Positions 53,103 through 61,531 of a stretch of DNA of 64,000 nucleotides are shown here, piece after piece; position 1 is the stretch's first letter; each line of letters starts with the position of its first letter. Below the pieces are notes generated by a model that had not been told where the DNA came from, made no database searches, and was given only the letters and a program-made list of their open reading frames with translations. Where the stretch lies: contig CAJYHS010000135.1 in NCBI GenBank assembly GCA_913774715.1, positions 1 through 64,000 of the forward strand, in the 5' to 3' direction. The DNA comes from an uncultured Siphonobacter sp. GTDB taxonomy: Bacteria > Bacteroidota > Bacteroidia > Cytophagales > Spirosomataceae. A program made the translations under genes and the position numbers.

Positions 53103-54758
53103 ATGCTTTCCAATCTGCTTATACAGAATTACGCACTTATTGAAACCCTTGAACTTTCGCCCAGCGGAGGTTTAAATATCATTACTGGTGAAACCGGAGC
53201 GGGAAAGTCCATCTTACTGGGAGCCATTGGTATGCTCCGGGGAAATCGGGCTGACACGAAAGTGCTCTGGGATCCCACTCAGAAATGTATTATTGAAGGA
53301 CAATTTGATATCTCGGGTTACTTTATTAAGTCGATTTTTGAAGAAGAGGAAATCGATTACGAGACTACCTGCATCATTCGCCGGGAAATTAGTCCATCGG
53401 GTAAATCCCGGGCTTTTGTCAATGACACGCCCGTTAATCTGGAAACCCTGCGACGCATTGGCTCGCAGCTCATGGACGTACATTCCCAGCATGATTCCAT
53501 GTTACTGGGTTCTCAGGAATACCAGCTCCAGTTAGTAGATACCTACGCTCAGAACAGTTCACTGCTGGATTCGTATAAGGAACAGTTTAGCGATTTTAGA
53601 AAAAAACGGGAAGCCTACGACCGCCTGCAGGCAGAAGCCAAAGAAATCCGTAAAGAGTTTGATTACAACTCCTTTTTGCTGGAAGAGCTCGCCAAAGCTC
53701 GTTTTCAGGAAAATGAACAGAGTGAACTCGAAAAGGAGTTAACTACCCTGGAAAACGCCGAAGAAATCAAGCAGCGACTCCTGGCTGCTACGGGTTACCT
53801 CAACGATCCCGAGCAAAGCATTCTCAACTGGATGCAAAGTGTCGTGGGCAATTTAAATACCATTAGTACTTACGGAACTGTCTATGCCTCGCTTCGTGAC
53901 CGCGTCCAAAGCTGTTTAATTGAGCTTAAGGATGTGGTGGTCGAACTGGAGTCGGAAGGTGATTCAGTGGAGCTAGACGACGAAAAAATCGCCCTGCTTC
54001 AGGAGCGACTGAGTATGCTGTATAATTTACAGAAAAAGCATAACGTCACCACGGTAGCCGAATTGTTGAGTATCCAGACGGAGCTGGAAAAGAAGGTCTC
54101 TAAAGTATTGAACCTCGATGACGATCTGGCCGCAGCCGAGAAGGCGGCTCATAAGTCCTGGGAAAAACTCGAACAAATAGCCCGTAAGCTCTCCGATTCC
54201 CGCAAGTCCGTGCTTTCTGAAATTGAAGATCTGGTTTCTGGCCTTTTAAGTGACTTAGGCATTCCTAATGGTCGCTTAGTAGTTGATCTTGAGATGGGCA
54301 AGCCCAGCCCTCAGGGAATTGATACGGTTAATTTCCTGTTTTCAGCCAATAAAGGCATTCAGCCCCGGCAATTACGGGAAGTCGCTTCGGGCGGAGAATT
54401 TAGCCGTTTGATGCTGGCAGTTAAATACATTCTGGCCAATAAACGCTCACTTCCAACCATTGTTTTTGACGAAATTGATACGGGTATTTCGGGCGAAATT
54501 GCCATTAAGGTGGGCAACATGATGAAAGATATGGCTCAGGGGCATCAGCTCATTGCCATTACGCACTTGCATCAGATTGCCGCTAAAGGCGATGCTCATT
54601 ACTTCGTCTATAAAGATCATTCATCGGATCGAACGGTGTCTCGCATCAGACAACTTTCAACGCAGGAGCGGGTATTTGAAATTGCTCAGATGATTGGGGG
54701 AGCTAAGCCTTCCTCGGCTGTCATTGAAAATGCCCGGGAGTTACTTAGTCAATCTTAA
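53103..54758 (+). CDS. recN: DNA repair protein RecN
   Basis: This 551-residue SMC-like ATPase is involved in repair of double-strand breaks. It has Walker A GETGAGKSILLGA near residue 30, a central coiled coil (about 155-345), and signature RQLREVASGGEFSRLMLAVK and Walker B IVFDEIDTGISGEIA. A -7 box TACCTTTG (53073-53080) is 22 bp upstream without a well-spaced TTG. A lipoprotein gene follows after 29 bp. Confidence 0.96.
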   Translation: MLSNLLIQNYALIETLELSPSGGLNIITGETGAGKSILLGAIGMLRGNRADTKVLWDPTQKCIIEGQFDISGYFIKSIFEEEEIDYETTCIIRREISPSGKSRAFVNDTPVNLETLRRIGSQLMDVHSQHDSMLLGSQEYQLQLVDTYAQNSSLLDSYKEQFSDFRKKREAYDRLQAEAKEIRKEFDYNSFLLEELAKARFQENEQSELEKELTTLENAEEIKQRLLAATGYLNDPEQSILNWMQSVVGNLNTISTYGTVYASLRDRVQSCLIELKDVVVELESEGDSVELDDEKIALLQERLSMLYNLQKKHNVTTVAELLSIQTELEKKVSKVLNLDDDLAAAEKAAHKSWEKLEQIARKLSDSRKSVLSEIEDLVSGLLSDLGIPNGRLVVDLEMGKPSPQGIDTVNFLFSANKGIQPRQLREVASGGEFSRLMLAVKYILANKRSLPTIVFDEIDTGISGEIAIKVGNMMKDMAQGHQLIAITHLHQIAAKGDAHYFVYKDHSSDRTVSRIRQLSTQERVFEIAQMIGGAKPSSAVIENARELLSQS

Positions 54759-54793
54759 CCATTTCACTTCATTCCTATCAATCCCCAATGCTT

Positions 54794-55192
54794 ATGAAAA
54801 CGGGTTTCTTATCTCTTCTATTGGTTACAATCTTGGCTGCCTGTCAAAATCCTCCCAAAGAAGATTTGACTGAATTTCAGAAAGAAGTAGAAGGCATGCA
54901 TGATAAGATCATGGGTCCTTACATGCAGATTGCCGATTTACAGGAGGAAATTCGTCAACAAGTAGCCAAAGACACCACTCTGCGGGCTCAGGGCGACAGT
55001 CTGATTACAGCTTTAGGCCAGGCTGAAAAGGGAATGGATGACTGGATGGGTAACTACAATGGAGACACCCTGTTGGATCTTTCCCCCGAGAAAGGCAGAG
55101 CGTATTTAGAAGCCGAAAAAGCCAAGGTCACTGCCGTTGAGCAGCAAACCACAAGTAGCGTTGCTGCTGCAAAGGCTTTTCTTAAGAAATAA
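54794..55192 (+). CDS. Small helical lipoprotein
   Basis: This 132-residue protein is counted from ATG 54794; ATG 54788, two codons earlier, is equally possible. The lipobox is LVTILAAC (Cys near 17). The mature part is helical and charged (EFQKEVEGMHDKIMGPYMQIADLQEEIRQ). Not recognised beyond a Bacteroidota lipoprotein family with viral A-type-inclusion-like coiled coils. It lies between recN and the SCO gene, possibly in one operon. Confidence 0.75.
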   Translation: MKTGFLSLLLVTILAACQNPPKEDLTEFQKEVEGMHDKIMGPYMQIADLQEEIRQQVAKDTTLRAQGDSLITALGQAEKGMDDWMGNYNGDTLLDLSPEKGRAYLEAEKAKVTAVEQQTTSSVAAAKAFLKK

Positions 55193-55208
55193 TGTTGATT
55201 GAATTTCC

Positions 55209-55856
55209 ATGAAGATAATAAAACTGTCTGTATTTCTGCTTGCCCTTTCTATTCTATACAGCTGTGAATCAGAACCGACCCGACTACCTATTCTAGGTCC
55301 GCGGCAAGGGGTTTCAACGAAGGTAGTCGATGGCAAAGAAGTAACGGATACCCTCTATCATCACATTCCAGATTTTGCTTTTGCCAGCCAGTACGGTGAT
55401 ACCATCACGCAGAAAAACTTCGAGGGTAAAATTTACGTGGCTGATTTTTTCTTTACAACCTGCCCCACCATTTGTCCTAAAATGACCCTGGAGATGCGAA
55501 AGTTGTACGAGAAATATAAAGATGACCCTCAGGTAATGTTTCTCTCCCACTCGATTGACCCCAAACGCGACAGCGTAGGCCGTTTAAAGCAGTATGCAAC
55601 TGATTTAGGTGTGTTCGGGCAGAAAAGCTGGTATTTTGTGACGGGCGATCGTAAAGAAATTTTCGACATTGGTCAACAGGCTTATTTCGTTTCCGCTAAA
55701 GAAGACCATGACGAACCCGGTGGGATTATGCACAGCGGAGCATTTATTATCATTGATCCTCAAAAACGCATTCGCGGTATTTACGACGGCACACGCGATG
55801 AAGTCGTCGGAGAAGTAAGCGAAGCCATTGCTTTATTAAAAAAAGAAACGGAATAG
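55209..55856 (+). CDS. SCO family protein (copper chaperone)
   Basis: This 215-residue lipoprotein (Cys19 in ILYSC) has the thioredoxin-like SCO fold: copper-binding FTTCPTICPKM with Cys85 and Cys89, and His in MHSGAFIIID (near 172). SCO proteins deliver copper to cytochrome c oxidase or act as redox proteins in the periplasm. It is followed by a RidA gene after about 100 bp. The partner oxidase is not in the window. Confidence 0.92.
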   Translation: MKIIKLSVFLLALSILYSCESEPTRLPILGPRQGVSTKVVDGKEVTDTLYHHIPDFAFASQYGDTITQKNFEGKIYVADFFFTTCPTICPKMTLEMRKLYEKYKDDPQVMFLSHSIDPKRDSVGRLKQYATDLGVFGQKSWYFVTGDRKEIFDIGQQAYFVSAKEDHDEPGGIMHSGAFIIIDPQKRIRGIYDGTRDEVVGEVSEAIALLKKETE

Positions 55857-55956
55857 TAAGCTAAGGGACTGATTCCATTTTTTCAATCTCTTGTAGAGTA
55901 GATTACTTCCAGTTACCCCAACTGAAAACAGAAAACCTAACAACTGTAATCTGATT

Positions 55957-56343
55957 ATGTCGCAACGTCAAACCATCCTTTCAGGCTCGCCCTGGGAAGA
56001 TAAAGTAGGTTACTGCCGGGCTGTTCGCCTCGGTAATTTGATTGAAGTCGCTGGTACGGTAGCTATCGTGGACGGCGAAAAAGTAAAAGCAGATGATGGG
56101 TATGCCCAAACTAAAAACATCATCGAACGTATTGAAAAAGTATTGCAGGAAGCCGGAGCAAGCTTAACTGATGTAGTTCGCACGCGGATGTTCACAACGG
56201 ATATGGGCAAGTTTGACGAAATTGGCCGGGCTCACGGAGAGTTTTTCAAAGACATTAAACCCGTGACCGCTATTTACGAAATCAGTAAATTGGCAGGACC
56301 GGATTACCTCATCGAAATTGAATTCACGGCCGTTCTGTCTTAA
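55957..56343 (+). CDS. RidA family protein
   Basis: This 128-residue protein matches the YjgF/YER057c/UK114 family. It carries VAGTVAIVDGEKV, VVRTRMFTTDM (Arg of the active-site pattern) and IYEISKLAGPDYLIEIEFTAV. RidA enzymes hydrolyse reactive enamines and imines from PLP enzymes; here the length and Arg fit the enzymatic group. A strong terminator follows. It is monocistronic. Confidence 0.9.
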   Translation: MSQRQTILSGSPWEDKVGYCRAVRLGNLIEVAGTVAIVDGEKVKADDGYAQTKNIIERIEKVLQEAGASLTDVVRTRMFTTDMGKFDEIGRAHGEFFKDIKPVTAIYEISKLAGPDYLIEIEFTAVLS

Positions 56344-56351
56344 GATTAGAG

Positions 56352-56399
56352 GCTATAAAAAAAGGGCCGCTGTTCTGATAACAGCGGCCCTTTTTACTT
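56352..56399. terminator. Bidirectional terminator
   Basis: AAAAAAAGGGCCGCTGTT and AACAGCGGCCCTTTTTA flank a short loop between convergent RidA and DUF4301 genes. Confidence 0.9.
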
Positions 56400-56415
56400 T
56401 TACTAGCGATCGTTA

Positions 56416-57912
56416 TTACCCTTTGTGCTCATCCCGCAGCAGATCATTCACCGTTTTTACCGGGTTAAAAGTAATCAGGGGAACTTCTACAAATAAGGTA
56501 TTCCAATCCGACATCGAGCCGTTCCAGAGACCGGGTAACTCCTGAGCTTTCAGATCTTTTCCATCTTTAGACTTCTGAGTAATAAAGCCCGTTTGGGGGT
56601 CACGGAATTTTAAAAGGTCGAAAGCTTTACCCGTGTAATCCGTCCAGGAACAAACTAAATCTACGGGATTGAAATGCGTAGCTTTCAGGAATTTATCCTT
56701 CTGAACTTCATCTTCCATATCCACCTGAGCAGATTCCACTACCTGCAATTGACTCGTGCCATCAGAACTTTTAGCCCAGAAAGGACCGCCGCCGGGTTCT
56801 CCGACGTTCTTGACCATTCCACACACCCGAATGGGACGATTAAGCTTGGTGCGGAAGTACTTTACTACTTTTTCTACCGACCATTCGTAGAATCCTTCTA
56901 CGGGTTCCACGCAGAGGACACGGCGTAAAAATTCATCGATTTCAGCCATTAACTCCTGGCTTGTCTCCCCACTATCCAGGCGTTTGAGGTAATCAAATAT
57001 CCGGGTGCGGGTTTGCAGCAACGTTCCGGCAATCGCCCGTTTGTAGATCGTCGTTGTATTTTTCAGACGATCTGGAACAACGTTATCAATGTTTTTGATA
57101 AACACCAGATCGGCCTCCACATCATTTAAATTTGCCAGCAAGGCTCCGTGTCCAGCCGGGCGAAAAAGAAGCGAACCGTTTTTATCAGTAAAAGGCGTAT
57201 TATCTAGGTTAACGGCAATGGTATCCGTCGAGGATTTCTGCTCGGAGAAATCAATGCCAAAACCCAGGTTATGACGTTCAGCAAATTCAGGAGCTTTTTC
57301 TTCAATTAGCTCTCTAAACTTCGCTTTGTGTTCAGGTGATACCGTGAAATGAAGAGCTACCTCTCCTTTGGAACGGGCATAGCTGGCTCCTTCCACTAAA
57401 TGTTCCTCTACGGGCGTGCGATTTTCATTCTCGTAGCGGTGAAATTTGAGCAGGCCTTTAGGTAAAGAGCCATAATCAAGACCTTTGCTGGTGAGAAAGT
57501 ATTCGGCTATCGTCGTTTGTTCTGCCGTTTCAATGTCCAGCCCATCTTTCGCTAAAGCAGCTTTGAGATCATCATAGAACGCAAATTCGCTGATTCGCTC
57601 GAAAAACTGCTCAACCGATTTATCCGATTTTCCGGCTTCGAGAAAGGCAAACAAGGATTTAAACATTCGGGTGGCAGCACCCGAAGCTGGAACAAACTTG
57701 ACGATCCGCAAGGTTGGCACATGTTCTTCATAAGTATCGAGAGCCTGCTGTATTTGCTCATCGGTTAGCTGAAGAATGCCGTCCCCCGGAGTAGCGGCTC
57801 GGGTTAGGTTCATCCAGGGAAATCCATCAATAAAGTACTGAATCTGGCTTTCTACCGTTTGTATCTCAATACCTTTGGTGTCAATTTGTTCTAAATCCTG
57901 TTGAGAAAACAT
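56416..57912 (-). CDS. DUF4301 family protein, nucleotidyltransferase-like
   Basis: This 498-residue cytoplasmic protein belongs to DUF4301, found in Bacteroidota. By eye it has marks of the UDP-sugar pyrophosphorylase group of GT-A nucleotidyltransferases: FVPASGAATRMFK (73-85, like LxxGxGTRM), RPAGHGALLANLND (251-264, like the PxGxGG block) and VFIKNIDNVVPD (270-281, like xVxNxDN). Residues 155-175 and 185-220 hold further parallels such as HFTVSPEH. If so it would make a nucleotide-sugar, but sugar and nucleotide are unknown. It is monocistronic. Confidence 0.75.
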   Translation of the reverse strand: MFSQQDLEQIDTKGIEIQTVESQIQYFIDGFPWMNLTRAATPGDGILQLTDEQIQQALDTYEEHVPTLRIVKFVPASGAATRMFKSLFAFLEAGKSDKSVEQFFERISEFAFYDDLKAALAKDGLDIETAEQTTIAEYFLTSKGLDYGSLPKGLLKFHRYENENRTPVEEHLVEGASYARSKGEVALHFTVSPEHKAKFRELIEEKAPEFAERHNLGFGIDFSEQKSSTDTIAVNLDNTPFTDKNGSLLFRPAGHGALLANLNDVEADLVFIKNIDNVVPDRLKNTTTIYKRAIAGTLLQTRTRIFDYLKRLDSGETSQELMAEIDEFLRRVLCVEPVEGFYEWSVEKVVKYFRTKLNRPIRVCGMVKNVGEPGGGPFWAKSSDGTSQLQVVESAQVDMEDEVQKDKFLKATHFNPVDLVCSWTDYTGKAFDLLKFRDPQTGFITQKSKDGKDLKAQELPGLWNGSMSDWNTLFVEVPLITFNPVKTVNDLLRDEHKG

Positions 57913-58038
57913 ATTAAATAGTAATGTTGAGGCTGAAATTCCTACGTTAAAAGGATAGCTAAATTATTAAGGCTGTTAAAAGTAGATTTTTTTACCCAAG
58001 ATATAACTTCAATCCTTTGTTAAAGTTTAGAAAATGCC

Positions 58039-58935
58039 ATGAACGCTGTGACTTCTTATCGATTGATCATTTTTTTAGGAACTCTGGTCGGAACCTCGGC
58101 CTGTAATGCCTTATTTCCAGAAAAACCGGAAGCCTCCTCTTTTGGCTCCGCTCAAAGTCGAGGCTCACTCGATAACCCTGATATATACGAAGCTTCGGGG
58201 CTGGCCGTCAGTCGTCATAACCCTAATTTTATCTGGACGCATAATGATTCAGGCCATCCCAACGAAATTTTTCTGCTCGATGCCACCAATGCCAAATGGA
58301 AAGCCACAGTTGTAGTGGAGGGAGCTACCAACAATGACTGGGAGGAAATGGCAGCTTCCATTCGTGACGGCGTTCCCACGCTGTATGTAGGCGACACTGG
58401 TGATAATCTTAATCAGTATTCAACGCACATCATTTACCGCTTTGCCGAGCCAGATCCATCAACTTTATCAGGCAAAAGCTCCGTTTCATCCATTGAAAAA
58501 ATTACGTATCGTTATCCAGACGGGCAGTGGGACTCGGAAGGTTTCTTCGTCGATCATCAGACGCAGGATATTTACCTGATTTCTAAAGTTACTTCAAACA
58601 CTAAACTTTACCGGCTGCCTTACCCACAATCCACGCAGGAAGTTATTACCGCAGAGCTGGTAGAAGACCTTCCTCAAACCATCATTACGGCGGCGGATTT
58701 ATCACCTGACGGGGAGGAACTACTCATGAAAGATTATCTGACTGTATATTACTGGAAACGTAATCATGGTGAAAGCATCGCCCAAATGATGAAGCGTACA
58801 CCCCGGGTAATGCCTTACTTCCCCGAACCTCAGGGGGAGGCCATTGCCTTTGCTACGGATAACTCGGGTTATTTTACACTTAGTGAAGATCGTTCAGGTA
58901 TCCGTGGACATTTGTATTTTTACCCCCGCAGATAA
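58039..58935 (+). CDS. Propeller-like lipoprotein
   Basis: This 298-residue protein has a lipoprotein signal (GTLVGTSAC, Cys22). The mature part reads EASGLAVSRHNPNFIWTHNDSG, NNDWEEMAASIRDG, LYVGDTGDNLNQYSTHIIYRFAEP, then DSEGFFVDHQTQDIYLISKV and AADLSPDGEELLMKDYLTVYYW, a series of repeated strands consistent with a beta-propeller of the type found in other secreted Bacteroidota proteins. The ligand or enzymatic function is unknown. It is followed by tadA 12 bp later. Confidence 0.75.
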   Translation: MNAVTSYRLIIFLGTLVGTSACNALFPEKPEASSFGSAQSRGSLDNPDIYEASGLAVSRHNPNFIWTHNDSGHPNEIFLLDATNAKWKATVVVEGATNNDWEEMAASIRDGVPTLYVGDTGDNLNQYSTHIIYRFAEPDPSTLSGKSSVSSIEKITYRYPDGQWDSEGFFVDHQTQDIYLISKVTSNTKLYRLPYPQSTQEVITAELVEDLPQTIITAADLSPDGEELLMKDYLTVYYWKRNHGESIAQMMKRTPRVMPYFPEPQGEAIAFATDNSGYFTLSEDRSGIRGHLYFYPRR

Positions 58936-58947
58936 TTTTGAACACGG

Positions 58948-59388
58948 GTGGCTTTAAGTGATGAATACTTTATGTCAGTAGCCTATGAGTTAGCTCAGCA
59001 GGCAGCTGAAGTGGGAGAAATTCCCGTTGGGGCAATTGTCGTGTCCCAAAATCGAATCATTGGTAAAGGTCGAAACCAGACGGAAGAACTGCGTGACGTA
59101 ACGGCTCACGCTGAAATTATTGCGTTAACGGCAGCCAGTCATTACCTGGGCTCCAAATTCCTCCGCGATTGTACCCTCTACGTTACCCTGGAACCCTGCG
59201 TCATGTGTGCAGGGGCTTTATACTGGGCTCAACTGGGACGACTGGTATACGGAGCCAGCGATCTCAAGCGTGGATTTTCACAGGCGGGCAGCTTACTGCA
59301 TCCCAAAACCCGTGTGAGTTCAGGCGTAATGGGAGCTGAAACGGAAAAACAACTCCTTGATTTTTTCAGAAAATTACGAGGGAATTAA
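58948..59388 (+). CDS. tadA: tRNA-specific adenosine-34 deaminase
   Basis: This 146-residue protein starts at GTG 58948 ([20 protein letters not shown]); ATG 58972 would cut the conserved DEYFM start. The zinc site has HAEIIAL (His and catalytic Glu) and PCVMCAGAL (two Cys). It converts A34 to inosine in tRNA-Arg. It lies downstream of a propeller-like lipoprotein, a chance neighbourhood. Confidence 0.93.
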   Translation: MALSDEYFMSVAYELAQQAAEVGEIPVGAIVVSQNRIIGKGRNQTEELRDVTAHAEIIALTAASHYLGSKFLRDCTLYVTLEPCVMCAGALYWAQLGRLVYGASDLKRGFSQAGSLLHPKTRVSSGVMGAETEKQLLDFFRKLRGN

Positions 59389-59500
59389 GGCTTTCTGTAA
59401 TATTGCAGCCGTTTCAAGGAACCTTTGCTACTTGGAACACCTTTTTAAAACGAGTAGTTACTCATTTCCTATTTTTAAATTCTATAATATTCAACCAGCT

Positions 59501-60109
59501 ATGGCTTTTGAACTTGCTCCTCTCCCCTACGCGGCAGATGCATTAGAGCCTCACTTCGACGCTCAGACTATGACGATCCACCATGACCGTCACCACCAAA
59601 CCTACGTAACGAATTTGAACAATGCCGTTGCCGGTACCGAACTCGAAGGAAAGACACTGGAAGATCTTCTTAAAAATGTAGGTCAATTGCCCGTAGCCGT
59701 TCGCAACAACGGTGGTGGACACTGGAATCATACTTTTTTCTGGAATATCCTTTCTCCTAGCGGAGGCGGTGCTCCTAAAGGCGATTTAGCCGCTGCGATT
59801 GATGCCAAATTTGGTTCATTCGACGCTTTCAAAGATGAATTCAAGAAAGCGGCTGCCGCTCGTTTTGGTTCAGGCTGGGCTTGGTTAATCGTTGGAGAAG
59901 ATGGTGAATTAGCAGTTTCTTCTACGCCTAATCAGGATAATCCTTTGATGGACGTAGCCGAGAAAAAAGGTAAAGCCATCCTTGGTTTGGACGTGTGGGA
60001 ACACGCGTATTACCTCAAGTTCCAAAATAAACGCCCTGATTACGTTGATGCATTCTGGAATGTAGTAAGTTGGGACGTGGCTGAAACGAACTATCAATCA
60101 GCCAAGTAA
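59501..60109 (+). CDS. Superoxide dismutase, Mn/Fe type
   Basis: This 202-residue protein starts at ATG 59501 ([24 protein letters not shown]). Metal ligands are in [23 protein letters not shown], and [11 protein letters not shown]. The glycine in NNGGGHWNH and the Gln in [11 protein letters not shown] are the residue pattern of Mn-type or cambialistic enzymes rather than strict Fe enzymes. It dismutates superoxide in the cytoplasm. It is monocistronic. Confidence 0.95.
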   Translation: MAFELAPLPYAADALEPHFDAQTMTIHHDRHHQTYVTNLNNAVAGTELEGKTLEDLLKNVGQLPVAVRNNGGGHWNHTFFWNILSPSGGGAPKGDLAAAIDAKFGSFDAFKDEFKKAAAARFGSGWAWLIVGEDGELAVSSTPNQDNPLMDVAEKKGKAILGLDVWEHAYYLKFQNKRPDYVDAFWNVVSWDVAETNYQSAK

Positions 60110-60173
60110 GGTTAAAACGGGGGAAGAAGTAAAGACTTTTTATACTTTTCTTCTTCCCTTCTTTCAAAAGCAC

Positions 60174-60205
60174 TTGCTTTTTGTTTTTGGAAAGCAGTAT
60201 ATTTG
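60174..60205 (+). promoter_or_regulatory. Promoter of tRNA-His
   Basis: TTG (60174-60176), 21 bases and TATATTTG (60198-60205) match the Bacteroidota consensus. The tRNA starts 12 bases later. Confidence 0.85.
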
Positions 60206-60216
60206 TAGCTCGAAAC

Positions 60217-60291
60217 GGAGGATGTAGCTCAGCTGGTTAGAGCACCAGATTGTGGTTCTGGGGGTCGCGGGTTCGAACCCCGTCTTTCTCC
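60217..60291 (+). tRNA. tRNA-His (GTG)
   Basis: The cloverleaf has D stem GCTC/GAGC, anticodon stem CCAGA/TCTGG with loop TTGTGGT (anticodon GTG at 60252-60254), and T arm GCGGG-TTCGAAC-CCCGT. The G at -1 (60217) pairs with C73 (60291), the histidine identity element. The acceptor stem has a G-U pair at 4:69 and a U-U mismatch at 6:67. CCA is not encoded. A terminator follows. Confidence 0.95.
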
Positions 60292-60300
60292 CTCCTGTCA

Positions 60301-60333
60301 AACCTGATAAGCATCGCTTGTCAGGTTTTTTTC
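60301..60333 (+). terminator. Terminator of tRNA-His
   Basis: AACCTGATAAGC / GCTTGTCAGGTT (one wobble) with a 3-base loop, followed by TTTTTTT. Confidence 0.9.
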
Positions 60334-60396
60334 TTTACTAGCCCTTTGTGCCTACTTTTTACTCATTTCTTCCTGATCACCTCCCCTAACTAAGTC

Positions 60397-60442
60397 TGCT
60401 ATTTATTAAACAAATGGCAAACTGCCAGAGTTTACTATAGCA
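60397..60442. repeat. Nested dyad upstream of the MerR-type regulator
   Basis: Three pairs of complementary arms share one centre: TGCTAT...ATAGCA, TAAAC...GTTTA and TGGCA...TGCCA around AAC. Spacers between arms are nearly equal on the two sides. This could be an operator or an RNA hairpin; the nearest gene is the MerR/B12-domain regulator 129 bp downstream. Confidence 0.6.
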
Positions 60443-60570
60443 GCCTGAAGGGATGAAGTCGGGTTTGCCAGGCTTCTCTATACGATACACTGATTTTACG
60501 CTTCGTTCATCAATGCACATGTATTGAGTTTGACTGCAGGCTTCAGCCTTCCGTGATCTATATTAAAGCC

Positions 60571-61452
60571 ATGAGTGTCTATTCGATTAAAGACTTAGAA
60601 CAACTATCTGGAATTAAAGCTCATACACTCCGCATTTGGGAGCAACGCTACTCTATTCTTAAACCCCAGCGTACGTATAGTAATATTAGAACCTACGATG
60701 AGCAGGAATTAAAGCTAGTGCTGAATATTGCTCTGTTGAAAGAACACGGCCTGAAAATTTCAGAGATAGCCAAAATGAGGACGGAAGAAATTCATCAGCG
60801 GGTCAACGCTATTTCTGAAAGCCAAATTAGTTATCCTGAACAAATTCACTCCTTGACCTTTGCGATGCTGGATCTTGACGAAGATCTCTTCGAAAAAATT
60901 ATCAATACCAACATCATCAAGCTGGGTTTTGAGGCTCTCATTATCAATATCATTTACCCCTTCCTCAATCGGATTAGTACCCTTTGGATGACCAGCAGCA
61001 TTGGCCCGGCCCAGGAGCACTTCATTGCCAATCTCATTCGTCAGAAAATCATCGTTGCCATTGACGGGCAGCTCAATAAGCAACGGGAAGGATCTAAAAA
61101 GTTTATCTTGTTTTTACCCGAAGGTGAATTACAGGAATTAATTCTGCTTTTTGCCGACTACGTTATTCGTTCGCGTCAGAATAAAGTGGTATACCTTGGG
61201 CAGAGTTTGCCTTTTGAAGAATTACTGTTTGCTTATAACCTGCATCGTCCTAATTATCTTTTGACCATCTTTAAGTCTGTACTCGACTGTAATGAATTTC
61301 AGATGTATCTGGAGCGGCTTTCCATCAGTTTTCCATTAGCCAGCATTTTAGTTTTGTGTAATGATCAGGCTTTTCACCATAAAATTCGAGTCCCCGCCAA
61401 TATTCAGTTAGTCAGAGGTATTCAGGATTTAATTAACATTGCTGAGTACTAA
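60571..61452 (+). CDS. MerR family regulator with degenerate cobalamin-binding domain
   Basis: This 293-residue protein starts at ATG 60571. The N-terminal winged helix-turn-helix (1-69) reads SVYSIKDLEQLSGIKAHTLRIWEQRY, typical of MerR. The middle (about 85-160) is a B12-binding-2-like helical bundle with the Wx9EH motif of CarH-type regulators (Trp139, Glu149, His150). The C-terminal Rossmann-like domain (about 175-290) keeps LPEGELQELILLFADYV, but the cobalt-ligand motif ExHxxG is changed to Glu186-x-Gln188-x-x-Ile191. It probably represses or activates nearby or carotenoid/stress genes, without normal B12 ligation. Confidence 0.85.
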   Translation: MSVYSIKDLEQLSGIKAHTLRIWEQRYSILKPQRTYSNIRTYDEQELKLVLNIALLKEHGLKISEIAKMRTEEIHQRVNAISESQISYPEQIHSLTFAMLDLDEDLFEKIINTNIIKLGFEALIINIIYPFLNRISTLWMTSSIGPAQEHFIANLIRQKIIVAIDGQLNKQREGSKKFILFLPEGELQELILLFADYVIRSRQNKVVYLGQSLPFEELLFAYNLHRPNYLLTIFKSVLDCNEFQMYLERLSISFPLASILVLCNDQAFHHKIRVPANIQLVRGIQDLINIAEY

Positions 61453-61454
61453 AA

Positions 61455-61484
61455 ATAAGGCGTTCCTCGGAAGGAACGCCTTAT
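61455..61484. terminator. Bidirectional terminator
   Basis: AATAAGGCGTTCC / GGAACGCCTTATT with a 4-5 base loop, between the convergent MerR and TonB-dependent receptor genes. Confidence 0.85.
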
Positions 61485-61531
61485 TCAATTTTACACTACT
61501 AGTTCGAGTCGAACGATCTTTGGTACTGTGA

